Position numbers and translations under genes: made by a program. A DNA stretch of 64,000 nt, taken from assembly GCA_022653075.1 (NCBI GenBank), contig JALCSB010000005.1, positions 1-64,000 of the forward strand. The letters are read 5' to 3'. Source of the stretch: Intestinimonas sp. (GTDB lineage Bacteria; Bacillota; Clostridia; Oscillospirales; Oscillospiraceae). Position 1 is the first letter of the stretch, and every line of letters starts with the position of its first letter. Shown here piece by piece: positions 1 to 8,599 of this stretch. The notes under the pieces were generated by a model. That model was not told where the DNA came from, ran no database searches, and saw only the letters and a list, made by a program, of their open reading frames with translations.

Positions 1-56
1 TTGACATGGTACTCCTTCAGAATTGCCCGCATTTGCTCTTTTGATAATATACTCAT
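1..56 (-). CDS. Start of a transposase gene, IS256-like (cut by window edge)
   Basis: The minus strand opens with ATG at 56, preceded by an AGGAAAGGTGAT ribosome site, and reads MSILSKEQMRAILKEYHV before the window ends. This resembles the amino terminus of mutator-type (IS256 family) transposases of Firmicutes, which often begin with a short 'sKEQMRxxLKe' helix. No catalytic residue is visible because only 18 codons are present, so the assignment rests on the start alone. The AT-rich 60-bp leader between 57 and 120 would be the left end of the element; no terminal inverted repeat can be confirmed. Confidence 0.4.
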   Translation of the reverse strand, partial: MSILSKEQMRAILKEYHV

Positions 57-338
57 CTCTATCACCTTTCCTAAGTTTATATCACCTTCTCAGAAAAGGC
101 AAAAGCACACTTTATTTTACACTACCTTTGACTTGCGGATGGTGGTGAGCAGAAAAACTGATATATCTTTCTGACGATACCTCCGATACGTTCCAATTCA
201 CTGGCGAAGCCATTTAGGCTTTCCCTTTTCGCCTTTTGTTGATTTTCAACTTCGCACTGATGGCACTAATCCGCCATTTTCTAATCTCATTTACTATCTT
301 GCTGTTCGCAAGCCCAAGGGCACCCTTTATAGACAAAC

Positions 339-505
339 TGTAAAGCGCACGCTCCCCGTACGGGGAGTGACGCGGCTGAAAAAAGGCGTGTCAGAGTATA
401 AAATATTTCAATCCACGCTCCCCGTACGGGGAGCGACGCATACTTATATGAATTTAGTTTGGATTGTCCACAATTTCAATCCACGCCCCCCATACGGGGA
501 GCGAC
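339..505 (-). CRISPR. Remnant type I-C-like CRISPR array, three repeats
   Basis: Three 33-bp repeats occur at 339-371, 405-437 and 473-505 with spacers of 33 and 35 bp. In the minus orientation the unit begins GTCGCTCCCCGTACGGGGAG and ends CGTGGATTGAAAT, the form of type I-C repeats, with an 8-bp GC-rich palindrome. The leftmost copy has lost its last nine bases (toward 339), as expected for the leader-distal terminal repeat, and the rightmost copy carries two substitutions. No cas gene or clear leader lies in the window, so this is a degenerate leftover or the tail of a deleted array. Confidence 0.75.
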
Positions 506-1026
506 ATAACGTCCTATGTAGACATAATCGGCCTCGTCATTCTCCATCTATAACCTCCGGTTCCAGACCGGGCAGGCTTTCGACCTCTATGCTTCCATCG
601 GAAGCAACCTGCAGCATATGATGTACCTTTGCGGATGAATACTGCCCGTTTTTGCAGTTGTGCCGCCACCATATCAGCAAGGTTTCGGGGCAAGGGCCTG
701 CGTAGCGTGATACAGGGCAACAACTGCTTGATCATCTGCTTTTTTCCTGCCTTGTCTTGCAACTTTAAAAAATGTACGCCAGTTCTCCTTTACTACACTA
801 TTTCTTTGGCAAAGTTCCAAATGGTTTCTCGTTCTCATGCTTAAGTTACAATGAAAAGGAAATTTTACTAAAATGTACCATTTAAGTAACCGCGGCCTCT
901 CTTGCTTTTCCTTATAATACCACTAAATGGAACGAAATGAAAGAATCGCTTGTAAACAATTCCTGCCGTTTTAAATCCGTGCGGCAGGGCGTTTGCTTTA
1001 TCAGAGATGTAGGGAAAACAGTCAAG
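506..1026. other. Non-coding or decayed stretch with an unidentified minus-strand remnant
   Basis: No intact gene is supported here. On the minus strand an ATG at 838 opens 54 codons (VKENWRTFFKVARQGRKKAD is part of it) that end in TGA near 674. A different frame then reads VHHMLQVASDGSIEVESLPG and ends close to the CRISPR remnant. The protein-like composition and the shift between frames suggest a decayed gene that I cannot name. The rest, 840-974, is AT-rich and contains nothing recognisable. Confidence 0.25.
975..1019. repeat. 45-bp direct repeat, copy 1
   Basis: A 45-bp sequence beginning ATCCGTGCGGCAGGGCG and ending TGTAGGGAAAAC is identical to positions 2708-2752. This copy lies just past the stop codon of the DUF4179 gene, so the two copies bracket the sigma/anti-sigma-like pair exactly. 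Confidence 0.9.
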
Positions 1027-2001
1027 TCAAGACAAATTCAATGGGAATGTGGTGTCACAGAGAATGAGTGCCTCTATTTCCTCCAAGGAGATGGGAGTAT
1101 CAAACATTGCCGCATAATGGGCATCGGCAGTTTTGTTACCCATAGTGTAGCTACCGCCTGCGTTGGCTTCCAATGCGATGTTGGTTCCATCTGATAAGAG
1201 CAGAGAGACGTGGAAGTTTTGCATCAATACGTTATCTTTGCCCATCCGCTCTGGTACAGGAGCGATTATCTCCAAATGTAACCCTATTGGTGATAAGAGT
1301 ATTTTCTTGATTGTGTATTCTTCTCCAAATTCATCGTTCACAGACAAATCATGAACAGGTACTTTGACCGTAGAATCTTTATAACGCAAGGTGTAAGTCA
1401 GTTTCCACGGCCCTTGTGCCAATAGGATGTCATCTTCTCCTGTTGTACTTGAAAGAGACAGATCAGAAAATGAAACGGTGGCAACGCGCCCTATCAGAGG
1501 AATAGATCGACTCCATGATTCCACAAGGTGAATCTGATCAGGATGCTCCTCATTCCGCACGACTTGCAGGGAACCGCCCGCAGAAGCAGCAAACATAATA
1601 TCAGTTTCCCAGCCAGCAAAATAGATTCCATCGGGAATCGCTTCTCCATCATCTCTGGAGAGAGTATAGACGATAGCTACATTGTATCGATCCCCAATAA
1701 TTGCGTCAGCGGTGAGGGTATATCCATCGGCAGAGACGGAGGCATCAACAGGGACGCCGATGTTTCCCACTAACTCTGCCTTAGCTCCACCAAAAAGGGG
1801 TGCCAGTAGATTGCTTACCGCCCCGCTGCTGGCTTCCGCACTGACTCCTGTCCCAAAGACAAGCGCAATACAGGCGGCAACCGCAATCCATTTTCTCCAT
1901 CGTTTTGATTTCTTTTTGTTTCTTCGTACAGTCTCCGCATCCTGAATTGTGTTATCCGCCAACAGTTCCAGCGCGTCACTGATGTTTTCGGGTGTACTCA
2001 T
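1027..2001 (-). CDS. DUF4179-type membrane protein, putative anti-sigma factor
   Basis: This 324-residue protein has a short acidic cytoplasmic amino terminus, a basic stretch (RRNKKKSKRWRKW) and one membrane segment at about residues 37-55, followed by a large extracytoplasmic beta-rich region. That is the layout of DUF4179 proteins, which usually sit directly behind an ECF-type sigma factor gene and are thought to bind it. The start ATG overlaps the sigma gene's stop (ATGA), so the two are translationally coupled. A role in holding the upstream sigma factor at the membrane until an envelope signal arrives is inferred from this arrangement. The signal is unknown. Confidence 0.7.
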   Translation of the reverse strand: MSTPENISDALELLADNTIQDAETVRRNKKKSKRWRKWIAVAACIALVFGTGVSAEASSGAVSNLLAPLFGGAKAELVGNIGVPVDASVSADGYTLTADAIIGDRYNVAIVYTLSRDDGEAIPDGIYFAGWETDIMFAASAGGSLQVVRNEEHPDQIHLVESWSRSIPLIGRVATVSFSDLSLSSTTGEDDILLAQGPWKLTYTLRYKDSTVKVPVHDLSVNDEFGEEYTIKKILLSPIGLHLEIIAPVPERMGKDNVLMQNFHVSLLLSDGTNIALEANAGGSYTMGNKTADAHYAAMFDTPISLEEIEALILCDTTFPLNLS

Positions 2002-2558
2002 AATTGAAATCCCTCCTGCTCTAAGTAAGCTTTTAATCCTAGCCGGATACGGTGCAGCAAGCTGGTGGTTTTGGATTCACTCATATCGTAATATGCCGCC
2101 ACCTCTCGGATGGAATCCATGAAGTAGTATCTCCCCACAAAGATGTTTCGAGCTTCCAACGATAGAGTGTGCAAGAAAGCATCAATGGTCTCTGCCAGCA
2201 GATGCAAATCTACGCTTTGCTGAGTGATGTCACTGTGCGAAGAACACTCCTCCAGTTCAGAGAGAGAGAAAGCATATTCCGATACCTGGCGCTTATCGCG
2301 GTTGCGCCACCGGAAAATGTCAATGGAGGATCGTCGAACCAGCTTGCCTAAGTAGGTGGACAGTACACTCGGATGGTGACACGGCATAGAGTTCCAAGCT
2401 CGGAGATAGGTGTCATGGACACTCTCTTTGCTGTCTTCAAGATCAGCCAGAATGCCATAGGCAATTTTTGAGAGATATTTACCGTATTTTTGCTCAGTCT
2501 CTCTTATGGCGGCTTCATCCCGCTGCCAATATAGCGTGACAATTTGTTCATCCCGCAC
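1998..2558 (-). CDS. ECF-type sigma-70 family RNA polymerase sigma factor
   Basis: This 186-residue protein has a region-2-like segment (ILADLEDSKESVHDTYLRAW, -10 recognition and core binding) and a carboxy-terminal region-4-like helix-turn-helix (REVAAYYDMSESKTTSLLHR). An ATG-initiated frame extends 20 codons further upstream. I prefer the GTG at 2558 because AAAGGAGATGTACCT gives it a well-spaced ribosome site and the extra residues look non-native. The downstream partner is the DUF4179 membrane protein, which overlaps by four bases. The pair probably forms an envelope-responsive regulatory switch, with targets not identifiable here. Confidence 0.8.
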   Translation of the reverse strand: MRDEQIVTLYWQRDEAAIRETEQKYGKYLSKIAYGILADLEDSKESVHDTYLRAWNSMPCHHPSVLSTYLGKLVRRSSIDIFRWRNRDKRQVSEYAFSLSELEECSSHSDITQQSVDLHLLAETIDAFLHTLSLEARNIFVGRYYFMDSIREVAAYYDMSESKTTSLLHRIRLGLKAYLEQEGFQL

Positions 2559-2707
2559 AGGTACATCTCCTTTCTTTAATGGTTGCTTGCCTTCATTATT
2601 CAACTCGCTAAAAAACAACGTTCATTGCAGAAAAGAGGATTTTTTTGATTGTACCATACTCTGCATTGCTTGTCCCATATGACAATATATAGTGAACCGG
2701 TGACTTC

Positions 2708-2752
2708 ATCCGTGCGGCAGGGCGTTTGCTTTATCAGAGATGTAGGGAAAAC
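2708..2752. repeat. 45-bp direct repeat, copy 2
   Basis: This is the second copy of the 45-bp sequence at 975-1019, 1,733 bp away and in the same orientation. It falls between the sigma gene's promoter region and the truncated peroxiredoxin. It may mark the edge of an inserted or duplicated block. Confidence 0.9.
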
Positions 2753-2806
2753 GGTTTTGCCACATCCGACCCATGTGAGGGCAGGGGTATAGTCTATTAA
2801 AACCAG

Positions 2807-2938
2807 CGTGAAATCACCGGGGTGAGAAAAAAAGACAACCCACTTTCCCTTATAATCCGACAGTCTGACAGGCCCCTGGGTGGTGACCGCGGTGAAGTCG
2901 GGTGCTTTCATTCCAATACTCAAATGCTGAATCTCCAT
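2807..2938 (-). pseudogene. Truncated peroxiredoxin (AhpC/TSA family), amino-terminal 44 codons
   Basis: An ATG at 2938 with an upstream TTGGAGG site begins MEIQHLSIGMKAPDFTAVTT and continues to VVFFSHPGDFT. This is the start of a thioredoxin-fold peroxiredoxin, right up to the residues preceding the peroxidatic cysteine. The expected PVCT then fails to appear. The frame runs on as unrelated sequence (LVLIDYTPALTWVGCGKT) through the 45-bp repeat and stops at 2600. The catalytic cysteine and the remaining ~170 residues are missing from the window, so it cannot encode an active enzyme as it stands. Confidence 0.75.
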
Positions 2939-3068
2939 ATAGGTAAACCTCCAATTGCTGTGTTCCCGACTCATTCTATGCGGAAAGCAGTGGCCTGCCC
3001 CTCTGCGGGCATTCGTTTTAAAGTGAATAAAGTTGCACCGTGAAGAGGCGCCGGGGGCCAAAATGAAC

Positions 3069-3097
3069 TTGCAATATAAAAAACGGTGTTGTATAAT
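3069..3097 (+). promoter_or_regulatory. Sigma-A promoter for the amino-acid ABC transporter operon
   Basis: TTGCAA at 3069-3074 and TATAAT at 3092-3097 are separated by 17 bp, a close match to the vegetative consensus, about 55 bp upstream of the binding-protein start. Confidence 0.75.
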
Positions 3098-3152
3098 CAT
3101 CCATATAAGTGTCTTGCACAATTACCAAAAATTTAGGAGGAGCGATATTTAA

Positions 3153-3998
3153 ATGAACAGAATAAAGAAAGCGGCCTGCCTTGCTCTAGGCACGGTCCTG
3201 AGCGTTTCTTTGCTGGCTGCCTGTGGCAGCTCGGGATCCGCCTCTACGCCGACTCCGTCCGCGTCTCCGTCCGCCAGTGAGCCCGTCGAGTCGTCTGCCA
3301 CATTCACCACGGTGGAGAGCGGCAAGCTCCACATGTCCACCAATGCGGCTTTCCCGCCGTATGAGATGGTAAAAGATGACGGTACCTTCGAAGGGATTGA
3401 TGTGGACATTGCCACGAAGATTGCCGAGAAGCTGGGCCTTTCTCTGGTAGTGGACGACATGGACTTCACCGCCGCCGTGAATGCCCCCGCACAGGGCAAG
3501 AGCGACATGTGTATGGCTGGTCTCACCATTACGGAGGATCGGAAGAAAAACCTGGACTTCAGCGATAGCTATGCCACTGGCGTACAGGTTATCATTGTGT
3601 CCCAGGACTCCGACATTCAGGGTCCGGACGACTTGAAGGACAAGATGATCGGCACCCAGGAGGGTACGACTGGTTATATCTACTGCTCCGACGATCCGGC
3701 GAATGGCGGATACGGCGAGGATCATGTCATTGCGTACACCAACGGCTCCACCGCCGTTCAAGCCCTGCTGGCCGGTAAAGTGGACGCTGTGGTTATCGAC
3801 AAGCAACCCGCCCAGGAGTTTGTCAAGGCCAATCCGAGTCTGAAGGTTTTGTCTACTGAATATATCACGGAGGACTATGCCATCGCCGTGAAGAAGGGCA
3901 ACACCGAGCTGCTGGACGCCATCAACGGCGCTCTGAACGAACTGATTGACGACGGCACCGTCCAGTCTATCGTCAACAGCTATATCAAAGCCGACTAA
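3153..3998 (+). CDS. Amino-acid ABC transporter substrate-binding lipoprotein
   Basis: This 281-residue family-3 solute-binding protein captures a polar amino acid outside the membrane and delivers it to the permease encoded next. Residues 1-23 form a lipoprotein signal ending in the lipobox LAAC, so Cys24 is the lipidated residue. A Ser/Pro/Thr linker follows. The mature domain carries typical motifs: GTFEGIDVDIATKIAEKLG near the start, the ligand-contacting region around GLTITEDRKKNLDFS, and GTQEGTTG. An AGGAGG site lies 12 bp before the ATG. The exact substrate cannot be told. Cystine, glutamine or histidine types are all possible. Confidence 0.88.
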   Translation: MNRIKKAACLALGTVLSVSLLAACGSSGSASTPTPSASPSASEPVESSATFTTVESGKLHMSTNAAFPPYEMVKDDGTFEGIDVDIATKIAEKLGLSLVVDDMDFTAAVNAPAQGKSDMCMAGLTITEDRKKNLDFSDSYATGVQVIIVSQDSDIQGPDDLKDKMIGTQEGTTGYIYCSDDPANGGYGEDHVIAYTNGSTAVQALLAGKVDAVVIDKQPAQEFVKANPSLKVLSTEYITEDYAIAVKKGNTELLDAINGALNELIDDGTVQSIVNSYIKAD

Positions 3999-4015
3999 AA
4001 GAGCGGAAATGCGGG

Positions 4016-4060
4016 GGACGGCCACCGGGCGTGTCGGAAACGCCGGGCGGCCGTCCTTTT
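4016..4060 (+). terminator. Attenuating hairpin between binding protein and permease
   Basis: GGACGGCC at 4016-4023 pairs with GGCCGTCC at 4049-4056, followed by TTTT, with additional inner pairing. Its position suggests partial termination or 3'-end protection that keeps binding protein in excess over the membrane components. Confidence 0.6.
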
Positions 4061-4085
4061 CCGCTGTACCGACAGGAAGGAGAGA

Positions 4086-4871
4086 ATGCGATTGAATTTG
4101 GCACAGTGGTACGCGGAGATGGGCCAGCGCCTGCTGAATGGTCAGCCCTTAGGCTTTTGGCAGGGCGTGGGCTATGATTTTTATCAGAGTTTTCTTGACG
4201 GCGCACGGTGGAAGCTGTACGTGCAGGGGTTGGGTACAACGCTGCTCATCACCATTTTAGCCTTAATTCTGGGTGTGGTGTTTGGTGTGGTAGTGGCCGT
4301 GGTGCGCACCATGCACGACCAACAGCGACCCGGCAGACGCCGGAATCCTGTCCTGGGGGCTGTAAACACAGTGTTTGAGGCATATACTACCATTATTCGG
4401 GGTACGCCTATGATGGTACAGCTGCTAATTATGGGGTTTGTTATTTTCAAGACAAGCCGGAATACCACCATGGTTGCGGCACTCAGTTTCGGGATAAATT
4501 CGGGCGCCTATGTAGCGGAGATTATCCGGGGCGGCCTCATGTCGGTGGACCCCGGTCAGATGGAGGCCGGGCGCAGCCTGGGCCTTAATTATGTTAAAAC
4601 CATGCGCTTTATTGTGGTGCCTCAGGCCATTAAAAACATCCTGCCCGCTCTGGGCAACGAGTTTATTACTTTACTGAAGGATACCTCCATCGTCACCGTG
4701 ATCGGCGGCCGGGATATTACCAAGGTGGCCATGCTTATTCAGAGCAAGACCTACGGCGGGTTCATGTCGCTCTTTGGCGTAGCGGTGGTCTATCTGGCCA
4801 TGGTTATGCTGTTTTCCTGGCTCATGAGCAGGCTGGAAAGGAGGCTGCGTCAAAGTGATCGACGTTCATAA
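4086..4871 (+). CDS. Amino-acid ABC transporter permease (HisM/GlnP family)
   Basis: This 261-residue membrane protein forms the channel of the importer. Several hydrophobic spans are visible from about residue 45 onward ([20 protein letters not shown] being the first). The cytoplasmic EAA coupling loop is present as [20 protein letters not shown], the site that docks onto the ATPase. Its end overlaps the ATPase gene by 17 bp, so subunit synthesis is coupled. It starts at ATG 4086 behind AGGAAGGAGAG. Confidence 0.88.
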   Translation: MRLNLAQWYAEMGQRLLNGQPLGFWQGVGYDFYQSFLDGARWKLYVQGLGTTLLITILALILGVVFGVVVAVVRTMHDQQRPGRRRNPVLGAVNTVFEAYTTIIRGTPMMVQLLIMGFVIFKTSRNTTMVAALSFGINSGAYVAEIIRGGLMSVDPGQMEAGRSLGLNYVKTMRFIVVPQAIKNILPALGNEFITLLKDTSIVTVIGGRDITKVAMLIQSKTYGGFMSLFGVAVVYLAMVMLFSWLMSRLERRLRQSDRRS

Positions 4872-5577
4872 TCTCTCCAAGTCCTTCGGGGATAACCTGG
4901 TGCTGGACGGCATCACCACCCGGATTCAAAAAGGCGAGGTGGTGGTGATCATCGGGCCGTCCGGCAGTGGAAAATCCACTTTCCTCCGGTGTCTCAACCT
5001 GCTGGAACTGCCCAGCGGGGGGAGCGTGCTGTTCGACGGCACCGATATCACTAATCCCAAAACCGACATCAACGCAATCCGGCGGAAAATGGGAATGGTG
5101 TTTCAGCACTTTAATCTGTTCCCCAACATGACGGTGGAACGGAACATTACTTTGGCACCCGTCCAGACCGGCCTCATGAAGCAGCATGAGGCCGATGAGA
5201 AGGCCATGGCGCTGCTGCGCCGCGTGGGCCTGGCCGACCGGGCGGATTCCTATCCAAGCCAACTCTCAGGTGGTCAGAAGCAGCGTATCGCTATCGTCCG
5301 CGCCCTGTGCATGGACCCGGAGGTGCTGCTGTTTGACGAGCCGACCTCCGCGCTGGACCCGGAGATGGTGGGCGAAGTACTGGATGTGATGAAAGATCTG
5401 GCACGGGACGGCATGACCATGGTGGTGGTCACCCACGAGATGGGCTTTGCCCGCGAGGTGGGGTCCCGCGTCCTGTTTATGGATGGCGGTAAAATTTTGG
5501 AGGAAAACGAGCCTCAAGCCTTTTTTGCCAACCCGAGGGAGGAACGGACTAGAAGCTTCCTGTCCAAAGTGTTATAA
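4855..5577 (+). CDS. Amino-acid ABC transporter ATP-binding protein
   Basis: This 240-residue ATPase powers the importer encoded by the two preceding genes. All nucleotide-binding motifs are present: Walker [11 protein letters not shown]-loop [12 protein letters not shown], signature LSGGQKQR, Walker [14 protein letters not shown] and the switch histidine in VVVTHEM. It begins with GTG inside the end of the permease gene, using an AAAGGAGG site. Length and motifs are those of GlnQ/HisP-type polar amino-acid ATPases. Confidence 0.9.
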   Translation: MIDVHNLSKSFGDNLVLDGITTRIQKGEVVVIIGPSGSGKSTFLRCLNLLELPSGGSVLFDGTDITNPKTDINAIRRKMGMVFQHFNLFPNMTVERNITLAPVQTGLMKQHEADEKAMALLRRVGLADRADSYPSQLSGGQKQRIAIVRALCMDPEVLLFDEPTSALDPEMVGEVLDVMKDLARDGMTMVVVTHEMGFAREVGSRVLFMDGGKILEENEPQAFFANPREERTRSFLSKVL

Positions 5578-5590
5578 AACGGGGTTTTGC

Positions 5591-5655
5591 TTGCATCCGG
5601 AAGTCCGCTGCTTTATAATGGTACTACCAGGGGCGTGCCTTCGGGTGCGCCCCTT
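5591..5655 (+). promoter_or_regulatory. Promoter and leader hairpin of the lar operon
   Basis: TTGCAT (5591-5596) and TATAAT (5614-5619), 17 bp apart, form a plausible promoter ahead of larE. Immediately downstream, 5629-5655 folds into a GGGGCG...CGCCCC hairpin followed by TTCCTCC, which could attenuate transcription in the leader. Confidence 0.5.
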
Positions 5656-5715
5656 CCTCCGTATAAGGAGAAAGCGTAAAGGAACCTGACCGGATGCGGG
5701 AGGGAGGTGGCGGGT

Positions 5716-6465
5716 TTGGAACTGAAGACCTATTTTGCGGATCATCCGGCGGTGGCGGTGGCACTCTCCGGCGGTGTGGATTCCGCGTGCCTGCTGTGGG
5801 CGGCCAAGACCTATGCCAGAACTGTACGGGCCTACTGTGTCCAATCTGCGTTTCAGCCCGAATTTGAAATTGAGGATGCCAAGGTGGTTGCGGAAAAACT
5901 GGGTGTGCCGCTCACGGTGCTGACGGCCGATGTACTGGCCGACCCGGCGGTGGTTTCCAATCCGGCCGACCGGTGCTATTTCTGCAAGAAGAATATTTTT
6001 TCTTTGCTGTTCCGGGCGGCATTTGCGGATGGCCTCACCCTGGTGGTGGACGGCACCAATGCCTCCGACGATGCCGGGGACCGGCCAGGTATGCGGGCGC
6101 TGCGGGAGATGGGAGTGCAGTCTCCCCTCCGTCTGTGCGGGCTGACCAAGCAGGATGTGCGAAAACTGGCGCGAAAGGCTGACCTGCCTGTGTGGGACAA
6201 GCCCTCCTATGCGTGCCTTGCTACCCGGATTCCAACTGGTACACCGATTGCTGTAAAAGATCTGAAGCGGGTGGAGAGAGCCGAGCGGGAACTGTTCCGG
6301 CTGGGCTTTTCCGATTTCCGGGTGCGCCTGTATCCCAGGGACGGGGGCTGTGTGCAGATTCCATCCGCGCAGCGAGCGAGAGCGGAAGAACTGGAGCCGG
6401 TGCTGAGAGAGATGATTGGGCATTGGCTTAACCCGGTTACCTTTGATTTTACGGCCCGGGGCTAA
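5716..6465 (+). CDS. larE: ATP-dependent sacrificial sulfur transferase LarE
   Basis: LarE donates sulfur to the pyridinium dithiocarboxylic acid precursor of the nickel-pincer cofactor, first adenylating it and then giving up a cysteine sulfur in the single-turnover version of the family. The PP-loop ATP-binding motif SGGVDS appears near the amino terminus, followed by RCYFCKKNIF and the conserved KPSYACLATRIPTG segment, whose cysteine is in the region expected for the sulfur donor. A GTG at 5707 is also in frame, but it overlaps the AGGGAGG ribosome site, so the TTG at 5716 is preferred. First gene of larE-larB-larC. Confidence 0.88.
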   Translation: MELKTYFADHPAVAVALSGGVDSACLLWAAKTYARTVRAYCVQSAFQPEFEIEDAKVVAEKLGVPLTVLTADVLADPAVVSNPADRCYFCKKNIFSLLFRAAFADGLTLVVDGTNASDDAGDRPGMRALREMGVQSPLRLCGLTKQDVRKLARKADLPVWDKPSYACLATRIPTGTPIAVKDLKRVERAERELFRLGFSDFRVRLYPRDGGCVQIPSAQRARAEELEPVLREMIGHWLNPVTFDFTARG

Positions 6466-6491
6466 TTGCCCATGGAGGAGGAGCAAGAACA

Positions 6492-7250
6492 ATGAAGGAG
6501 GAGGAAACACTGGCGCTGCTGCGCCGCGTGAGAGACGGTAGCGCCACCCCGGAGGCGGCGATGGAGCGAATGCGCCAACAGCCCTTTGAAGACCTGGGAT
6601 ATGCCCGGGTGGACCATCACCGCACCCTGCGCCAGGGAGAGGCCGAGGTTATTTACGGCGCCGGAAAAACCACGGAACAGATCGTTGGCATTACCGCGTC
6701 GCTTCACCGCGCAGGCAACGACAATATTATTATCACACGAATCTCCACGGAGACGGCGGACGCGCTCAGCACCCATTTTCCCCTGGATTATGATCCGCTG
6801 TCCCGGCTGGGTATTGCGTGGCCCTGCGAACATCCCATGACCGGCGACGTGGTGGTGGCCGCCGCCGGCACCTCGGACCTTCCCGTGGCGCAAGAAGCCA
6901 TCCGTACGGCCCGGGCGCTGGGCAGCCATGTGACCCGGCTGACCGACGTGGGGGTGGCCGGAATCCACCGGCTGCTGTCTGAACAGAGCGCGCTGCACCA
7001 CGCCCGTGTGGTGGTGGCTGTGGCCGGTATGGAGGGCGCCCTGCCCAGTGTGGTGGGAGGACTCGTGTCCTGCCCCGTGATCGCGGTGCCCACCAGCGTG
7101 GGTTACGGTGCCAGCTTCGGGGGCCTTGCAGCCCTTCTGGCCATGCTCAATTCCTGCGCATCGGGCATTTCCGTCGTCAATATCGATAATGGATTCGGTG
7201 CGGGCTTTCTGGCCCACCGGATTAACCAGATGGAGGGAATTCACAAATGA
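6492..7250 (+). CDS. larB: Nickel-pincer cofactor biosynthesis carboxylase LarB
   Basis: LarB carboxylates and hydrolyses nicotinic acid adenine dinucleotide, the first step of nickel-pincer nucleotide synthesis. The 252-residue product has the LarB-specific amino-terminal half (YARVDHHRTLRQGEAEVIYG) and a carboxy-terminal PurE-like domain (VVVAAAGTSDLPVAQEA; GVAGIHRLL; VGGLVSCPVIAVPTSVGYG). Ribosome site AGGAGGAGCAAGAACA precedes ATG. The stop overlaps the larC start by four bases. Confidence 0.9.
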   Translation: MKEEETLALLRRVRDGSATPEAAMERMRQQPFEDLGYARVDHHRTLRQGEAEVIYGAGKTTEQIVGITASLHRAGNDNIIITRISTETADALSTHFPLDYDPLSRLGIAWPCEHPMTGDVVVAAAGTSDLPVAQEAIRTARALGSHVTRLTDVGVAGIHRLLSEQSALHHARVVVAVAGMEGALPSVVGGLVSCPVIAVPTSVGYGASFGGLAALLAMLNSCASGISVVNIDNGFGAGFLAHRINQMEGIHK

Positions 7251-8542
7251 AAACACTGTACCTGGAGTGCGGCATGGGCGCGGCCGGTGATATGCTGTTG
7301 TCCGCGCTGTATGAGTTGCTGCCGGAAAAAGAGGACTTTCTGAAAACGATGAACGGGCTGGGCCTGCCCGGGGTCCACGTGGAGGCCGTTCCCACCCAGA
7401 CCTGTGGAATCTCCGGCACCCGGATGCGGGTGACTGTGGATGGTCGGGAGGAGGGTCACGACCATCACCACCATGATCATGACCACCACCACATCTGTGA
7501 GACCGCCCAGGAGCCTCCTCACTGCTGCGAGCATGAGCACGATTCCCATGGGCACGACCATGACCATGACCATGACCATGGGGAGGGTCATTCTCATCAT
7601 CACGCCAGCCTGCCCCACATCACGGAAGTGATCGCCGGACTCCCTCTTTCAGAGGGCGTAAAGAAAAACGCGCTGGAGGTTTACAGCCGGGTTGCCGGGG
7701 CGGAGTCTCAGGTCCACGGCTGTCCGGTGGATCAGATTCACTTTCATGAGGTGGGCGCGCTGGACGCCGTGGCGGATATCACCGGAGTATGCCTGGCGCT
7801 GTCCTTACTGGCGCCCGACCGTATCGCGGCTTCCCCGGTTCGCACGGGATATGGTCACGTCCACTGCGCCCATGGCATTCTGCCGGTACCGGCGCCTGCC
7901 ACGGCCATCCTGCTGGAGGGCATCCCCACTTACGCCGGTGATCTGGAGGGGGAACTGTGTACACCCACCGGGGCCGCCCTGCTGGGCCAGTTTGTCCAAA
8001 GCTACGGTGTCCGCCCGGCCATGACGGTGCGGCAGGTGGGCTATGGAATAGGTGGTAGGGAGTTACCCGCCGCCAACTGCGTCCGGGCCTTCTGGGGTAC
8101 GGATACAGCCGGTGCAAACGACATAGTGTCCGAGCTGACCTGTAATCTGGATGATATGACCGGCGAGGCGGTCGCCTTTGCCTGTGAATCTCTGCTGGAG
8201 GCGGGCGCACTGGATGTGTTTACGGTACCTGCCAGTATGAAGAAAGGACGCCCCGGTGTGATGCTGACCGCACTGTGCAGGGAAGAACGGGAGGCGGAGC
8301 TGGCAGCGCTGATACTGAAACACACCACCACCAATGGTGTGCGGATATGCCGGAAAGTACGGTATATTTTAAAGCCTGGCACCCGGACCACGTCCACCGC
8401 TTACGGCCAGATAGCGGTCAAGACTGCCGAGGGATACGGAGTGCGCCGCGAAAAACCGGAATATGACGCGGTGGCGGAGGCCGCGCGAAAGTATGACGTC
8501 CCCTTCGGCCAGGTGTGGACGGAGACGGTCAAAAAGCTGTGA
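7247..8542 (+). CDS. larC: Nickel insertase LarC, single-frame with His-rich insert
   Basis: LarC uses CTP to insert nickel into the thiolated pincer, completing the cofactor used by lactate racemase LarA and its homologues. The 431-residue protein begins with the family signature LYLECGMGAAGDMLLSALYE. Residues ~69-123 form an extraordinary histidine/aspartate-rich stretch, a probable nickel reservoir. The carboxy-terminal LarC2 part (ETSELTCNLDDMTGE-like) follows in the same frame. In Lactiplantibacillus the two halves are joined by programmed frameshifting; here they are simply fused. No larA lies in the window, so the enzyme served must be elsewhere. Confidence 0.9.
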   Translation: MKTLYLECGMGAAGDMLLSALYELLPEKEDFLKTMNGLGLPGVHVEAVPTQTCGISGTRMRVTVDGREEGHDHHHHDHDHHHICETAQEPPHCCEHEHDSHGHDHDHDHDHGEGHSHHHASLPHITEVIAGLPLSEGVKKNALEVYSRVAGAESQVHGCPVDQIHFHEVGALDAVADITGVCLALSLLAPDRIAASPVRTGYGHVHCAHGILPVPAPATAILLEGIPTYAGDLEGELCTPTGAALLGQFVQSYGVRPAMTVRQVGYGIGGRELPAANCVRAFWGTDTAGANDIVSELTCNLDDMTGEAVAFACESLLEAGALDVFTVPASMKKGRPGVMLTALCREEREAELAALILKHTTTNGVRICRKVRYILKPGTRTTSTAYGQIAVKTAEGYGVRREKPEYDAVAEAARKYDVPFGQVWTETVKKL

Positions 8543-8553
8543 ATGAGAATAAG

Positions 8554-8597
8554 AACGCGTCCGGAAGGCCTGCCTGGGCCATTTCGGGCGCGTTTTC
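8554..8597 (+). terminator. Terminator after larC
   Basis: AACGCGTCCG pairs with CGGGCGCGTT (one wobble) and runs into TTTTCC, closing the lar operon. Confidence 0.6.
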
Positions 8598-8599
8598 CA

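Noticed and set aside
5707-8542. Lactate racemase operon including larA
   Set aside because: Only larE, larB and larC are present; no LarA-like protein occurs in the window.
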